A DNA stretch of 64,000 bases, taken from positions 2,237,001 through 2,301,000 of the forward strand of contig NZ_SGXG01000001.1 in NCBI RefSeq assembly GCF_004216715.1, in the 5' to 3' direction. The notes beneath the pieces were generated by a model, which was not told the DNA's origin, ran no database searches, and saw only the letters and a program-made list of their open reading frames with translations. Every line of letters starts with the position of its first letter. Positions within the stretch are counted from its first letter, which is position 1. This DNA comes from Cecembia calidifontis. GTDB lineage: Bacteria > Bacteroidota > Bacteroidia > Cytophagales > Cyclobacteriaceae. Shown one piece after another: positions 24,609-33,699 of this stretch. The position numbers and the translations under genes are program-made.

Positions 24609-25886
24609 TTACAATCCGCTGGCTTTACTGTCTTTGCCTCTTTCTTTGATCAGCGTTTCCCTGACTTTCAGTTCCCGATAGCTATGAATGGGGGTAATGG
24701 CCCCTCCGCTTTGGCGGATAGATTCTCTTACCAAAGGTCTGATGTCAGTTCTAAATGCCTCCTGTAGGATTTCCTGAGCTAAGGCCACATCATGTGAAGC
24801 TTGTGCAGCATGCAGGGCATTTTGATCCACGATCAAAGCTTGGGCATAAGCCAGTTTGATGGCTTCTCCGGATTGCAACAAGTCCTCCAAAGGATCTTTC
24901 AGGTTGTGGCTGGCATCAATCATCCAAGCTGGGGCAGGATTGGAAGTTTCTTTGAAACCAGCTACCAGTTCATTGAAAATCAGGAAGAGTTGGTAAGGTT
25001 TGATGCTGCCCACAGTCAGGTCATCGTCACCGTATTTGGAGTCGTTAAAGTGAAAGCCTCCCAATTTGCCCTCTGTCATCAAGGTGGCAACAATCTGCTC
25101 GATATTGGTATTAGGCAGGTGATGGCCCAGATCCACTAAAGAATAAGCCTTTTCTCCCAGTTTATTGGCCAACAAAAAGGAGGTGCCCCAGTCTTGGATC
25201 ACTGTGCTATAAAAATAAGGCTCATAAGGTTTGTACTCTACCAGCATTTTCCAATCTGAAGGGAGTTCTTTGTAAATTTCCTGTAAAGACTCATAGGTGT
25301 TTTGAAGGGCTTTGCGAAAACTCTGTTGGCCGGGAAAGGATGACCCATCCGCCAACCAAACCGTCAGGGCTTTTGAACCTAGTTTTTCTCCTATTCGGAT
25401 TACTTCTTTATTGTGTTCAATCGCCAGTTCACGGATGTATTTGTCATTATTGGCCAGAGAGCCGAATTTATAGGACAGGTTTTGGTCTGCCTGATCCTGA
25501 AAGGTGTTGGAATTGACCGCATCAAAACCGATTCCCACATCTGAAGCTGCTTGGAGGATAGCATCATAGTCTTGGGGAATGTCCCAGGGAATATGCAGGG
25601 AAACTGCGTTGCTGGATCGGTTTAATGCATGTAGGATGCCGATATCCTGGATTTTTTGGATTAAAGTAGCGGGTTCTCCACCTCCTGAGAAACGTCCAAA
25701 GCGTGTACCTCCGGTGCCCAAAGCCCAAGAAGGGATGGCAATCTGGAAGTCTTGCAGTCTTTTTATCAATTGCTCTACATCAAGGCCTTTTTTCTCCAGG
25801 TTTTCAGCGAGGAAGTTGAATTCCCTGGCATGGGAGATTTCTCTGGTTTTATTGGTTGATTGGATATGGTCGGAGGTTATTTTCAT
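24609..25886 (-). CDS. rhaI: L-rhamnose isomerase (RhaI type)
   Basis: A 425-residue TIM-barrel isomerase when started at MKITSDHIQ (25886). It is expected to convert L-rhamnose to L-rhamnulose. Signature stretches are GTGGTRFGRFSGGGEPAT near 60, HIPWD near 98, WLADGSSFPGQQSF near 185, EYKPYEPYFYST, DLGHHLPNTNIEQIVA, GGFHFNDSKYGDDDL and DASHNLKDPLED, with the His/Asp/Glu metal ligands of the RhaI-type family rather than the RhaA type. It lies between the kinase (1 bp) and a ~540-bp repeat region separating it from the aldolase gene. Confidence 0.87.
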   Translation of the reverse strand: MKITSDHIQSTNKTREISHAREFNFLAENLEKKGLDVEQLIKRLQDFQIAIPSWALGTGGTRFGRFSGGGEPATLIQKIQDIGILHALNRSSNAVSLHIPWDIPQDYDAILQAASDVGIGFDAVNSNTFQDQADQNLSYKFGSLANNDKYIRELAIEHNKEVIRIGEKLGSKALTVWLADGSSFPGQQSFRKALQNTYESLQEIYKELPSDWKMLVEYKPYEPYFYSTVIQDWGTSFLLANKLGEKAYSLVDLGHHLPNTNIEQIVATLMTEGKLGGFHFNDSKYGDDDLTVGSIKPYQLFLIFNELVAGFKETSNPAPAWMIDASHNLKDPLEDLLQSGEAIKLAYAQALIVDQNALHAAQASHDVALAQEILQEAFRTDIRPLVRESIRQSGGAITPIHSYRELKVRETLIKERGKDSKASGL

Positions 25887-25891
25887 ATTTT

Positions 25892-26405
25892 TAAGCCACA
25901 AAAGCGCAAAGGCACGAAGTGAAATAGTTTATTGTTTTTTATAGCCACTAAGACACGAAGGCACAAAGTGGATTATGGTTTTTGTTTTTTGCCACAAAGA
26001 CACCAAGTTACGAAGTGGATCATGGTTATTGATTTTTACCACTAAGACACCAAGGCACTAAGTGGGTTCTGTTTTAATTTGAATTTAAGGAATAATTTGG
26101 AAGAATGCCTTTCCTTGTCATTTCGAACGAAGAGAGAAATCTAATTCTTCAAAAGCAAATAGACCTCTGCTTCATCGAGGTGACAAGGACAGCGGATTAA
26201 CATTAGCTAGCCTATTTTTGATGGATAGCTACTGGTAATTTTTTTCCCCTTTGTTCCTTAGTGTCTTTGTGGCTATTACTCTTAGCGCCTTTCCGCCTTC
26301 GGGTGAGACTTAAAATGACAAGGCTAACGGTTTAACAATAGCTGACCTATAACTGATGTATAGCTAATTGCTTTAACCCTTCTTTGTGTCTTTGTGCCTT
26401 TGTGG
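25892..26405. repeat. Cluster of CTTTGTG-type repeats inside the rhamnose operon
   Basis: Four tandem degenerate units of the type CCACTAAGACAC-AAGGCAC-AAG lie at about 25892-26062. Inverted units (TTTGTTCC-TTAGTGTC-TTTGTGGC) sit near 26251-26275 and 26380-26405, and a TGTCATTTCGAACGAAGAGA element at about 26117. Two ~100-bp degenerate direct repeats (ATTAACATTAGCTAGCCTAT, then TTTAACAATAGCTGACCTAT) lie between. No gene is visible in 25902-26425. The cluster may affect transcript stability between isomerase and aldolase. Confidence 0.75.
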
Positions 26406-26425
26406 CCATAATTCTTTCCATCGTC

Positions 26426-28525
26426 TTACCTCACAAATGCCGCAGCCACGCCCCCATCCACATTCAAGATATTCCCTGTGGACTTGGACAGTAAGCCGCT
26501 GACAAAAGCGAATACGCCATTGGCCAGATCCTTGGTGCTGATGATTTCGTTCATCAAGGTACGCTTGGCATAGTAAGCAGGTAGCTCTTCTACACTTACT
26601 CCATAAGCTTTGGCCCTTCCCTCGGCCCATTTGCCTTCCCAGATTTTTGAGCCTTCGATTACTGCGTCGGGGTTGACCACATTGACCCGGATTTTATCGG
26701 GGCCAAGTTCTGCAGCCAATAACCTGGACATGTGGATTTGGGCAGCTTTGGCAGTGCCGTAAGCCACATTGTTTGGTCCGGATACCAATGCGTTTTTGGA
26801 AGCAATATTGATGATGTCACCTCCCATTCCCTGTGCCCTCAGGATGGCTACACCTGCTTGGGATACCTTGAATTGTCCTTTGACCAGCACATCATTGAGC
26901 AAATCCCAGTCAGCTTCTGTGGTGTCTGCCAAGGATTTGCTGATGGCCAATCCGGCGGAGTTGACGATGATGTCAACTCCGCCGAAGGCCAGACAGGCTT
27001 CCTTATAGGCTTGAGCAATTGTATCATTGTCCAGCACATCGAGTTTGACGGCGATGGCGGCATCTTTTCCAAAATCTTTTCTGGCATTGGCCAGGCGGTC
27101 CTCGTCTATATCAGAAATGACTACACAGGCATCCTCTGCTGCGAATTTATCTGCGATGGCCTTACCAATTCCTCCCGCACTTCCGGTGATCAAAGCAACT
27201 TTTCTGGAAAGCGCTTTTTCTTTGGGCATGCGTTGGAGTTTGGCTTCTTCGAGCAACCAATACTCAATATCAAAAGCTTCCTGAAGCGGTAATGAGACAT
27301 ATTCAGAAACCGCCTCTGCTCCCCGCATCACGTTGATGGCGTTGATATAAAATTCGGAAGCCACACGGGAAGTCTGTTTGTCTTTGGCATAGGAAAACAT
27401 CCCTACTCCCGGCCAAAGAATAATGACCGGATTAGGGTCACGCATGGCCGGGCTGTTGGAGCGCTTGTGCTTTTCGTAATAATCTTTATAAGCTGCCCTG
27501 TATTTTTCAAAAAGTTGTCCGATATGGGCTTTTACCGCAGCCATATCCGACAAATCCTGATCCGCAGGCAAATCCAATACCAACGGGGCAATTTTCGTCC
27601 TTAAAAAATGGTCCGGACAGGAGGTGCCCAATGGAGCCAGTTTGTCAAGGTCATGGGAGTTAATAAACTGCAACACCGTCTCCGAATCATTGAAAGTGCC
27701 CACCATGCGGTTATAGCTCGAAGCCAAACCACGCAATAAGGGAGCGATTTTGGCTGCCTGATTTTTTCTTTGAGCAGGATCAAGTGCTTTCACTTTCTCC
27801 CCTCCAAAAACAGGTCTCTTTTTACCGTAATTGGCTTCGAGGTATGCTGAAGCTTTTTCGATCACCTCCAAACTATTGATATAACATTCATAGGAAGTAT
27901 CTCCCCAGGTGAACAGGCCATGTCCGCCCAGCATGATCCCCTGTATTCCCGGGTTCGCCTCCAATGCATCGCGCAACTTCAGGCCCAGGTCAAAACCCGG
28001 TCTTTGCCAAGGTACCCAGGCTATCTGCCCTTCAAAGAGCTCCTGGGTTATTTTCTCCCCATCTTTGGATGCCGCAATGGCAATGGCCGCATCCGGATGC
28101 AGGTGATCAATATGTTTGAAAGGTAAAAAAGCATGTAACGGGGTATCTATGGAAGGGGCCTTGGAGTCCAGGTCGTAGATGCAGTGGTTGAAAAGTCCCA
28201 CCATCTCGTCTTCGTGTTCAATACCACGGTAAATCCCTTCCAAGGAGCGCAACTTATCTACATACAAACCTGCCAGGCCGGATTTGGTTAAGGTGCCGAT
28301 ATCTCCACCGGAACCTTTTACCCACATGACTTCCACGTCTTTTCCCGTCAGAGGATCTTTTTCTGTGGTTTTACAAGAGGTGTTACCTCCGCCATAATTG
28401 GTAATCCTAAGGTCAGCACCTAAAATGTTGGATCTGTAAATCAAGAGTGCGACTTCATCATTGCCCAAGGTGGCGGCTTTTTCTTCGTCCCAGAGGTAGG
28501 AAACGTGCTTATAGGTTTGGACCAT
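26426..28525 (-). CDS. rhaD: Bifunctional rhamnulose-1-phosphate aldolase / alcohol dehydrogenase
   Basis: A 699-residue fusion. The N-terminal ~430 residues are a class II aldolase/adducin domain with zinc ligands His141, His143 (DHLHPDA) and His202 (GGHGLF). It should cleave rhamnulose 1-phosphate to dihydroxyacetone phosphate and lactaldehyde. The C-terminal ~260 residues are a short-chain dehydrogenase: GSAGGIG (448-454) for NAD binding, catalytic Ser576, Tyr589 and Lys593 (YGTAK). It would oxidise or reduce lactaldehyde. This fusion is typical of rhamnose operons in Bacteroidota and others. It is the first structural gene, divergent from the regulator, with 214 bp to the regulator start. 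Confidence 0.9.
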   Translation of the reverse strand: MVQTYKHVSYLWDEEKAATLGNDEVALLIYRSNILGADLRITNYGGGNTSCKTTEKDPLTGKDVEVMWVKGSGGDIGTLTKSGLAGLYVDKLRSLEGIYRGIEHEDEMVGLFNHCIYDLDSKAPSIDTPLHAFLPFKHIDHLHPDAAIAIAASKDGEKITQELFEGQIAWVPWQRPGFDLGLKLRDALEANPGIQGIMLGGHGLFTWGDTSYECYINSLEVIEKASAYLEANYGKKRPVFGGEKVKALDPAQRKNQAAKIAPLLRGLASSYNRMVGTFNDSETVLQFINSHDLDKLAPLGTSCPDHFLRTKIAPLVLDLPADQDLSDMAAVKAHIGQLFEKYRAAYKDYYEKHKRSNSPAMRDPNPVIILWPGVGMFSYAKDKQTSRVASEFYINAINVMRGAEAVSEYVSLPLQEAFDIEYWLLEEAKLQRMPKEKALSRKVALITGSAGGIGKAIADKFAAEDACVVISDIDEDRLANARKDFGKDAAIAVKLDVLDNDTIAQAYKEACLAFGGVDIIVNSAGLAISKSLADTTEADWDLLNDVLVKGQFKVSQAGVAILRAQGMGGDIINIASKNALVSGPNNVAYGTAKAAQIHMSRLLAAELGPDKIRVNVVNPDAVIEGSKIWEGKWAEGRAKAYGVSVEELPAYYAKRTLMNEIISTKDLANGVFAFVSGLLSKSTGNILNVDGGVAAAFVR

Positions 28526-28739
28526 GGTTATTTTAGTTTGTCTTAGTTCAAATGTAAGGGTAGTTAATTTTTTAATTATCCTGCTCTATGCTGTAGAAGT
28601 TAGGGTAGTCAGGGAATTTGAATGTCCGGATTTTCTTTCTCGGTGGATGATGGAATTATTTTTATTTTTGATTGGAAGTTACGAAAATCTTGTACTTTTC
28701 GGAAAAGAAATTACTTTTAGGGTGTTAATTTTTGATCCG

Positions 28740-29771
28740 ATGAAACTTCATTTGGCGATTGAAGAAAATTCCAGTGTTCCAAAATACATTCAGATTGTAA
28801 AGGCAGTAAAAAGCCTATTGACCCAAGGAAAGCTCCGATATGGGGATAAAATCCCATCAATTAATTTATTGAGCGCAGATTATTCTCTTTCCAGAGATAC
28901 CGTCGAGAAAGCCTATCGTATTTTAAAAAAACAAGGGATTATCGAGTCGGTTAAAGGCAAAGGATATTACATCAGCCATCATTCGGATCTGGCCAAGTAC
29001 AAGATATTGTTACTTTTCAATAAGTTATCCGCCTACAAACAAGTGGTTTATAATGCCCTGGTGACAGCATTGAAAGACCGGGCGGATATTTCATTTCATG
29101 TTTTTCATTGCGAATTTTCACTCTTTAAAAAGTATCTGGAGCAGTTTAGTGGACAGATGGATTATTATATAATCATGCCACACTTCAAAAAAGATCAGGA
29201 ATCCATGGCTGCCGAAATGATCAAAAATCTTCCTCAGGAAAAATTGATCCTTTTGGACAAGTGTCTTCCTTTTTGTGAGGGTGTTTTTGGAAGTGTTTAC
29301 CAAGAATTCAAGGAGGATATCTACCAAGCATTGGTCAAATTGTCCGGAAAGCTGACTAAATATCACAAACTTTATCTTGCCTTCCCTTCGAAAGCTTCTT
29401 ATCCCTATCCTGCTGAAATTCTTCAGGGATTCAAAAAGTTTGCTGTTGAATTCCAAAAAGATTTTGAAGTAATAGAAGAGATTGGTTTAGATAAGCAACT
29501 GGTAAAAGGAGAGGCCTATATCGTGATTGAAGAAAATGATCTGGTCAATCTTATAAAAAAAGCAAATAAGACCAAAGGCCTTATTATCGGCAAGAATTTA
29601 GGGATTTTGTCCTATAATGAAACTCCCTTGAAAGAAGTCCTCCTAAAGGGTATTACGGTGATTTCCTCGGATTTCCCTGCTATGGGTAAACTCACCGCTG
29701 AGATGATCTTGAGGAAAGAAGGAAAAATGATCAAAAATGAGTTTAAGGTCATTGAAAGGGCGTCTTTGTAG
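28740..29771 (+). CDS. GntR-family transcriptional regulator, likely rhamnose regulator
   Basis: A 343-residue regulator if started at ATG 28740 (MKLHLAIEENSSVPKYIQIV). The open frame extends to 28524, but that part is low quality and overlaps the divergent promoter region. The N-terminal winged helix-turn-helix (IPSINLLSADYSLSRDTVEKAYRILKKQGIIESV) is GntR. The C-terminal ~260 residues look like a periplasmic-binding-protein/LacI-type sensor domain. It is divergent from the rhamnose genes, so it probably senses rhamnose or rhamnulose and controls that operon. No recognisable operator was identified in 28526-28739. Confidence 0.8.
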   Translation: MKLHLAIEENSSVPKYIQIVKAVKSLLTQGKLRYGDKIPSINLLSADYSLSRDTVEKAYRILKKQGIIESVKGKGYYISHHSDLAKYKILLLFNKLSAYKQVVYNALVTALKDRADISFHVFHCEFSLFKKYLEQFSGQMDYYIIMPHFKKDQESMAAEMIKNLPQEKLILLDKCLPFCEGVFGSVYQEFKEDIYQALVKLSGKLTKYHKLYLAFPSKASYPYPAEILQGFKKFAVEFQKDFEVIEEIGLDKQLVKGEAYIVIEENDLVNLIKKANKTKGLIIGKNLGILSYNETPLKEVLLKGITVISSDFPAMGKLTAEMILRKEGKMIKNEFKVIERASL

Positions 29772-29773
29772 AC

Positions 29774-29813
29774 TTTACAATGAAACCTCGCATATAGGAG
29801 GTTTCATTGTAAA
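29774..29813. terminator. Hairpin terminator after the regulator gene
   Basis: TTTACAATGAAACCTC, an 8-nt loop, then the exact complement GAGGTTTCATTGTAAA (16-bp perfect stem), starting 3 bp after the regulator stop. The A and T runs on each side suit termination from both directions, which would serve the convergent gene at 29929 too. Confidence 0.8.
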
Positions 29814-29928
29814 ATAGAAATTTGACCTCTTTAGGGTCGTTGTTTTATACAACCCGTCTTTTAATAATATAGTTATGATCCCGATGGGGTCAATAAGCCG
29901 ACCTAAAAAACAAAAATCTGAATCAACT

Positions 29929-31089
29929 TTATCCCTTCCATGTAACTCCAGTTTCTTTCCAACTTTTGGAGGCTGCGGAATCCAGCACTGCCTGACAGAC
30001 TTTTTGGGTTTCAAAGGCATCCTGAAAGGTAGGGGTGCAAGGTTTTCCCGTCTGCAAGCTTAAGAAAAAGTCCGCTGCCTGATGGATAAAGGAATGCTCA
30101 TAACCGATGGAGGTTCCCGGTATCCACCACCTGTTCATATAGGGTTGCTCCCCTTCCGTAATGTGGATCTTTCTCCATCCTCTAAGTCTTGACTCATCTT
30201 TATGGTCGAAAAACTCAAGCCAGTTCATGTCGTGGAGGTCCCAACGGATAGAGGCATGCTCCCCATTGATTTCAAAGGTGTACAAAGCCTTATGTCCCCG
30301 GGCATACCTTGTGGCCTCAAAGAGACCCAGCGACCCATTGTCAAAATGACAATGAAAGATACAGGCATCGTCAATGCCAACTTTTTGGACTTTGCCACTT
30401 CCCTGATGCACCCTTTCTTTGATGAAAGTTTCTGTCATCGCAGATACATCCCTGATGCCTCCGTTCAACCACATGGCGTTATCAATACAATGGGCCAGCA
30501 GATCGCCAGTTACCCCGGATCCTGCTGCATCCACATCCAATCTCCATAGGGCGTCCCCTCCTTGGGGAAGTTCGGGATTGATGGTCCAATCCTGCAAGAA
30601 ATTGGCCCTGTAATGGAAAATTTTACCCAATTTTCCCGAGTCCACGAGTTGCTTCGCCATGGTGACAGCAGGGACCCTGCGGTAGTTGTACCAAACCGTA
30701 TTTTTTACCCCAGCATTTTCCACCGCTTTGACCATGGCTTCACCTTCGTCTAAGGTTCTGGAAAGGGGTTTTTCGCAAAGGATCATCTTTCCGGCTTTGG
30801 CAGCAGCAATGGCAATTTCCGCATGGGTATCATTGGGGGTGCAGATATCCACGGCGTCAATATCATCCCTTGCGATAAGTTTTTTCCAGTCTGTTTCATA
30901 AGAAGCATAGCCCCATTGCTCAGCAAAAGCTTTGACTTTATCCTCCCTTCTGGCACAAACTGCCTGCAGGACAGGCATATATTCAAATTCGTGGAAGAAA
31001 TCAGGTATTCTTTTGTAGGCATTGGTATGGATCCTGCCCATCAGTCCGGTGCCTATCAATCCTATTCGTATTGGTTTTTTATTGCTCAT
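29929..31089 (-). CDS. Gfo/Idh/MocA-family oxidoreductase
   Basis: A 386-residue NAD(P)-dependent sugar oxidoreductase. The N-terminal Rossmann fold has IGLIGTGLMGRIH (9-21). CEKPLSR near 101-107 carries the family's Lys in the (E)KP motif, and PALMKAV-type helices follow. The C-terminal alpha/beta domain contains GGDALWRLDVDAAGSGVTGD and HCIDNAMW with the His used in catalysis in the family. No Tat or lipoprotein signal is present, so it is cytoplasmic. It starts a minus-strand cluster with an isomerase, cupin, DUF4432 and DUF1080 genes, which suggests oxidation of a sugar or glycoside to a keto-sugar. The substrate is unknown. Confidence 0.85.
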   Translation of the reverse strand: MSNKKPIRIGLIGTGLMGRIHTNAYKRIPDFFHEFEYMPVLQAVCARREDKVKAFAEQWGYASYETDWKKLIARDDIDAVDICTPNDTHAEIAIAAAKAGKMILCEKPLSRTLDEGEAMVKAVENAGVKNTVWYNYRRVPAVTMAKQLVDSGKLGKIFHYRANFLQDWTINPELPQGGDALWRLDVDAAGSGVTGDLLAHCIDNAMWLNGGIRDVSAMTETFIKERVHQGSGKVQKVGIDDACIFHCHFDNGSLGLFEATRYARGHKALYTFEINGEHASIRWDLHDMNWLEFFDHKDESRLRGWRKIHITEGEQPYMNRWWIPGTSIGYEHSFIHQAADFFLSLQTGKPCTPTFQDAFETQKVCQAVLDSAASKSWKETGVTWKG

Positions 31090-31192
31090 TTTTTTAGATT
31101 TTAGATGTGAGACATAAGATTTGAGACCAAAAAAGTGTTTTCCTTTAGTCTCTCATCTTGTTTCTTGCTTCTTGCTTCTTGTTTCAATAATG

Positions 31193-32224
31193 TTAACTAT
31201 TCCATCCGTGTGCATCTCTGACCTTTATCAAGGCAGCGAGTATGTCATTCCAGGTTTGTTGTTTTTCCATGACGGCATTGGGAAACATACAGCCATCCCA
31301 ACAAATGTGTTTCATGGCTTTGGTGAGATTTCCGTTTTCGTCTCTCAGCCAATACCCGGCATCATGGGTGATGTCTAACAATCCATTGGGATCGGTAGCC
31401 TGGCAGTGGCGACCTGTTTTGTCATGGGAGCCCGAACCGAAAACAGAACCATCATTCTGGGCGACATGAAAATCTATGGTCCAGGGCCGGAGGGCTGCAG
31501 TTACTGTTTTCAATGCAGATTTGATGGCTTCCCGGTCACTTTTATCAAAGTCAGCTGGAAGAATTCTATGCTCAGGTGCATTGTATCCAAGAGTGTACAA
31601 AAAGGTATGCGACATATCGGCCTGGAAGCCGATGTTTTTCCTGTCCACCATTTCCAGAAGCTGCACCATATATTTCCAGCTATGCATACCTCCCCAGCAG
31701 ATTTCCCCTTCTGCGGCCAGTCTTTCACCGAAATCTGCAGCCACATCGCAGGCTTCCCGGAATGTCTGGGCAATCAATTTGCTGTTACCTGTTGGATCCT
31801 TTGCCCAATCAGACACTCCGGCTGCTGAATCAATCCTCACTATTCCGTAGGGCCTTACCCCCAATTCATTCAACCGTTTGGCTATGGCACAGGACTTCCT
31901 GACCATTTCGACAAAGGTCTTCCGCTGTTCTGCCGTTCCCATGGCCGAGCCGGCCCAAATGGGGGCTACAAGCGATCCAATATTGAGCTGGTATTTTGAA
32001 ACCTTATCTGCGAGCTTTTTGATGTCATCGTCAGACATGTCAATGTTGAGGTGAGGATCAAGCAAACCGATATCTATACCGTCAAATTTTACTCCGTTTA
32101 CCTCGGCGGCAGCGGTCATTTCCAATAAAGTATCGAATGGGATGACGGGTTCAGAATCCGGGCCTTTGCCTACTATACCTGGCCAGGTCGCATTATGGAG
32201 TTTGGGATAATTGTTTTGGGACAT
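31193..32224 (-). CDS. Sugar phosphate isomerase/epimerase-like TIM-barrel protein
   Basis: A 343-residue protein of the AP-endonuclease-2/xylose-isomerase-like family. Visible features: DGIDIGLLDPHLN, an acidic residue at GEICWGGMHSWKYM, DMSHTF with a metal-ligand Asp/His, and IDFHVAQNDGSVFGSGSHDKTG. Members interconvert sugars or keto-acids with a divalent metal. It is larger than the usual ~280 residues because of a C-terminal extension (DNGN-type loop to AHGWNS). It is 103 bp downstream in transcription order from the cupin gene and precedes the oxidoreductase, in line with a keto-sugar pathway. Confidence 0.8.
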   Translation of the reverse strand: MSQNNYPKLHNATWPGIVGKGPDSEPVIPFDTLLEMTAAAEVNGVKFDGIDIGLLDPHLNIDMSDDDIKKLADKVSKYQLNIGSLVAPIWAGSAMGTAEQRKTFVEMVRKSCAIAKRLNELGVRPYGIVRIDSAAGVSDWAKDPTGNSKLIAQTFREACDVAADFGERLAAEGEICWGGMHSWKYMVQLLEMVDRKNIGFQADMSHTFLYTLGYNAPEHRILPADFDKSDREAIKSALKTVTAALRPWTIDFHVAQNDGSVFGSGSHDKTGRHCQATDPNGLLDITHDAGYWLRDENGNLTKAMKHICWDGCMFPNAVMEKQQTWNDILAALIKVRDAHGWNS

Positions 32225-32459
32225 GGTTATTTTGGTTATGGATTATTAGTTGATTGAGTTATTTGGTATTTGTTATTAGTTGATTTAGCTATTGGTTAAA
32301 TGGTCAAGGGACCCTGTTTTGATATTGGGATATTAAGATATTTGATAATGGTGCTGAAATTGGCCTTAAATTAATAGGACTGCAAAACACTTCAATCTTA
32401 TCTCTTGGCTCTTACATTTTGTCTCTAACCTCTGGTATCTCGTCTCTAAACTCTCGCTT
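32225..32459. other. Short-repeat intergenic region
   Basis: 235 bp with repeated TTATTAGTTGATTnAG and TCTCG/TCTCT pyrimidine-rich stretches (GTCTCTAACCTC, CGTCTCTAAACTCTCGC). These are like the stretches at 31121-31190 and, inverted, at 49598-49700. No gene seen. Confidence 0.5.
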
Positions 32460-33671
32460 CTACTTCTCTACTTTCAAATCCGGATTATTGGGACCAAAGT
32501 GCTTCAGCATTACAATCGGATCTGTTTTAGACGGATTGCTGATCCTTACCCCCGCTTTGGCTGCTTTTTCAGAAACAAAGTATTCATCATGGGTAAGTTG
32601 TCCATAACGGATTAGGGCCGGGGTTTCGATATCCCATACGCCCATTTTGCCATGCCCTTGCATCATGATCAATCCATAGGCAGCATTGTCTCTGATGGTG
32701 ACGGTCTGACCGGGCAAGACCGTAAGTTCTTTGGCACTGTAATCATGGGAACGGTAACAGATCCACTTTTCTATAAAACCTTCTGATTCCATCCATTCCT
32801 GTTCATAAACGGGTTTGGGAAGCATAAAGTGGTTGTCAAGGATATTAGGGTTGGTGTTCAGCTCCCAATCGATGACCTCCACCAAGAGATCATAGTCACC
32901 TATCCTGTCCTTTGGAGTTCCGTTCCAAAGCAATTCTTCCGGAATAATGGCTTCATTGACCAGAGACTGGTACATGGCGAAAATATCCGAAGCCTTCTGT
33001 GGTTCGTAGGTACAAAGGCTTCCCGGGGCATGTAGCATGCCCGGGGGCACATCCCATCCTGTTCCTGGCTCCAGCTTAAAAGCCTGGGAATAATTGGTGA
33101 TTTTATTGTCCCCTTTGTGGAAATTCATCAGGCATTCTTTGATCTGCGATTTGGTGGTACCCGGGGCAATCCCAAAAAAGGTATAAGGAAAATCTCCTCC
33201 ATGGTTATTGAGTTGTGGAGGAAAGTAGTAGGCTTCTGGTTTCCCCTTTTGACCTGTCATGGCCGCATATTCATCATTATGGTGAATGTGATGCGGCAAT
33301 GGTCCCATATTGTCAAAAAACTTGGAGTACATGGGCCAGCTTTTATGTTCATTCCAAATCCTTTCCCCAATGATTTCACCTTTGAGCTCGTCAATGGCGT
33401 CTTTTAATAAAATGAGCTTTTTTTCGGCACCATCCTCCAATACAATATGGCTTAGGCCTTCATTTTTTCCGGTCAAGGGGCCATTTTGTGCGGGAGTAGT
33501 GGAAGCAAGCCATCTTTCATCAATGCCTCCCCGGGCTCCACCTAGGACATAATAATCATCAGGGTGCAGCTTTATCCTTCTACCGGGGACGCAAAATGAT
33601 CTGGGTACCCAGGTCGGTGTCAATCGGAGAATTCCTTCTCCTTGTTCAAGTGCTTTTTTTGCCAAACTCAT
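32460..33671 (-). CDS. Cupin-fold protein, phosphomannose-isomerase-like
   Basis: A 403-residue double-cupin-like protein. HHIHHNDEYA near 125-134 and GTGWDVPPGMLHAPGSLC near 208-225 supply the metal-binding His/Glu pattern of cupins, and a second beta-barrel (TVLPGQTVTIRDNAAYGLIMMQGHGKMGV) follows. It may be a sugar isomerase or a non-enzymatic sugar binder; homologues in Planctomycetes and Bacteroidota are mostly unnamed. It lies in the minus-strand cluster between the DUF4432 gene (28 bp) and the TIM-barrel isomerase. Cytoplasmic: no signal peptide. Confidence 0.65.
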   Translation of the reverse strand: MSLAKKALEQGEGILRLTPTWVPRSFCVPGRRIKLHPDDYYVLGGARGGIDERWLASTTPAQNGPLTGKNEGLSHIVLEDGAEKKLILLKDAIDELKGEIIGERIWNEHKSWPMYSKFFDNMGPLPHHIHHNDEYAAMTGQKGKPEAYYFPPQLNNHGGDFPYTFFGIAPGTTKSQIKECLMNFHKGDNKITNYSQAFKLEPGTGWDVPPGMLHAPGSLCTYEPQKASDIFAMYQSLVNEAIIPEELLWNGTPKDRIGDYDLLVEVIDWELNTNPNILDNHFMLPKPVYEQEWMESEGFIEKWICYRSHDYSAKELTVLPGQTVTIRDNAAYGLIMMQGHGKMGVWDIETPALIRYGQLTHDEYFVSEKAAKAGVRISNPSKTDPIVMLKHFGPNNPDLKVEK

Positions 33672-33699
33672 GTGTATGCGTGTTATTTTGGTTAAAGGT

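Noticed and set aside
25892..26405. Possible tRNA or small RNA genes in the repeat cluster
   Set aside because: The folded units are explained by the CTTTGTG-type repeats; no cloverleaf with conserved tRNA positions was found.
26426..28525. Several long antisense open frames over the aldolase gene and other large genes
   Set aside because: They are frame shadows of well-supported genes with clear domains on the other strand.
28524..28739. N-terminal extension of the GntR regulator to an upstream start
   Set aside because: The extension is low quality and fills the divergent promoter region; ATG 28740 starts exactly at the family N-terminus.
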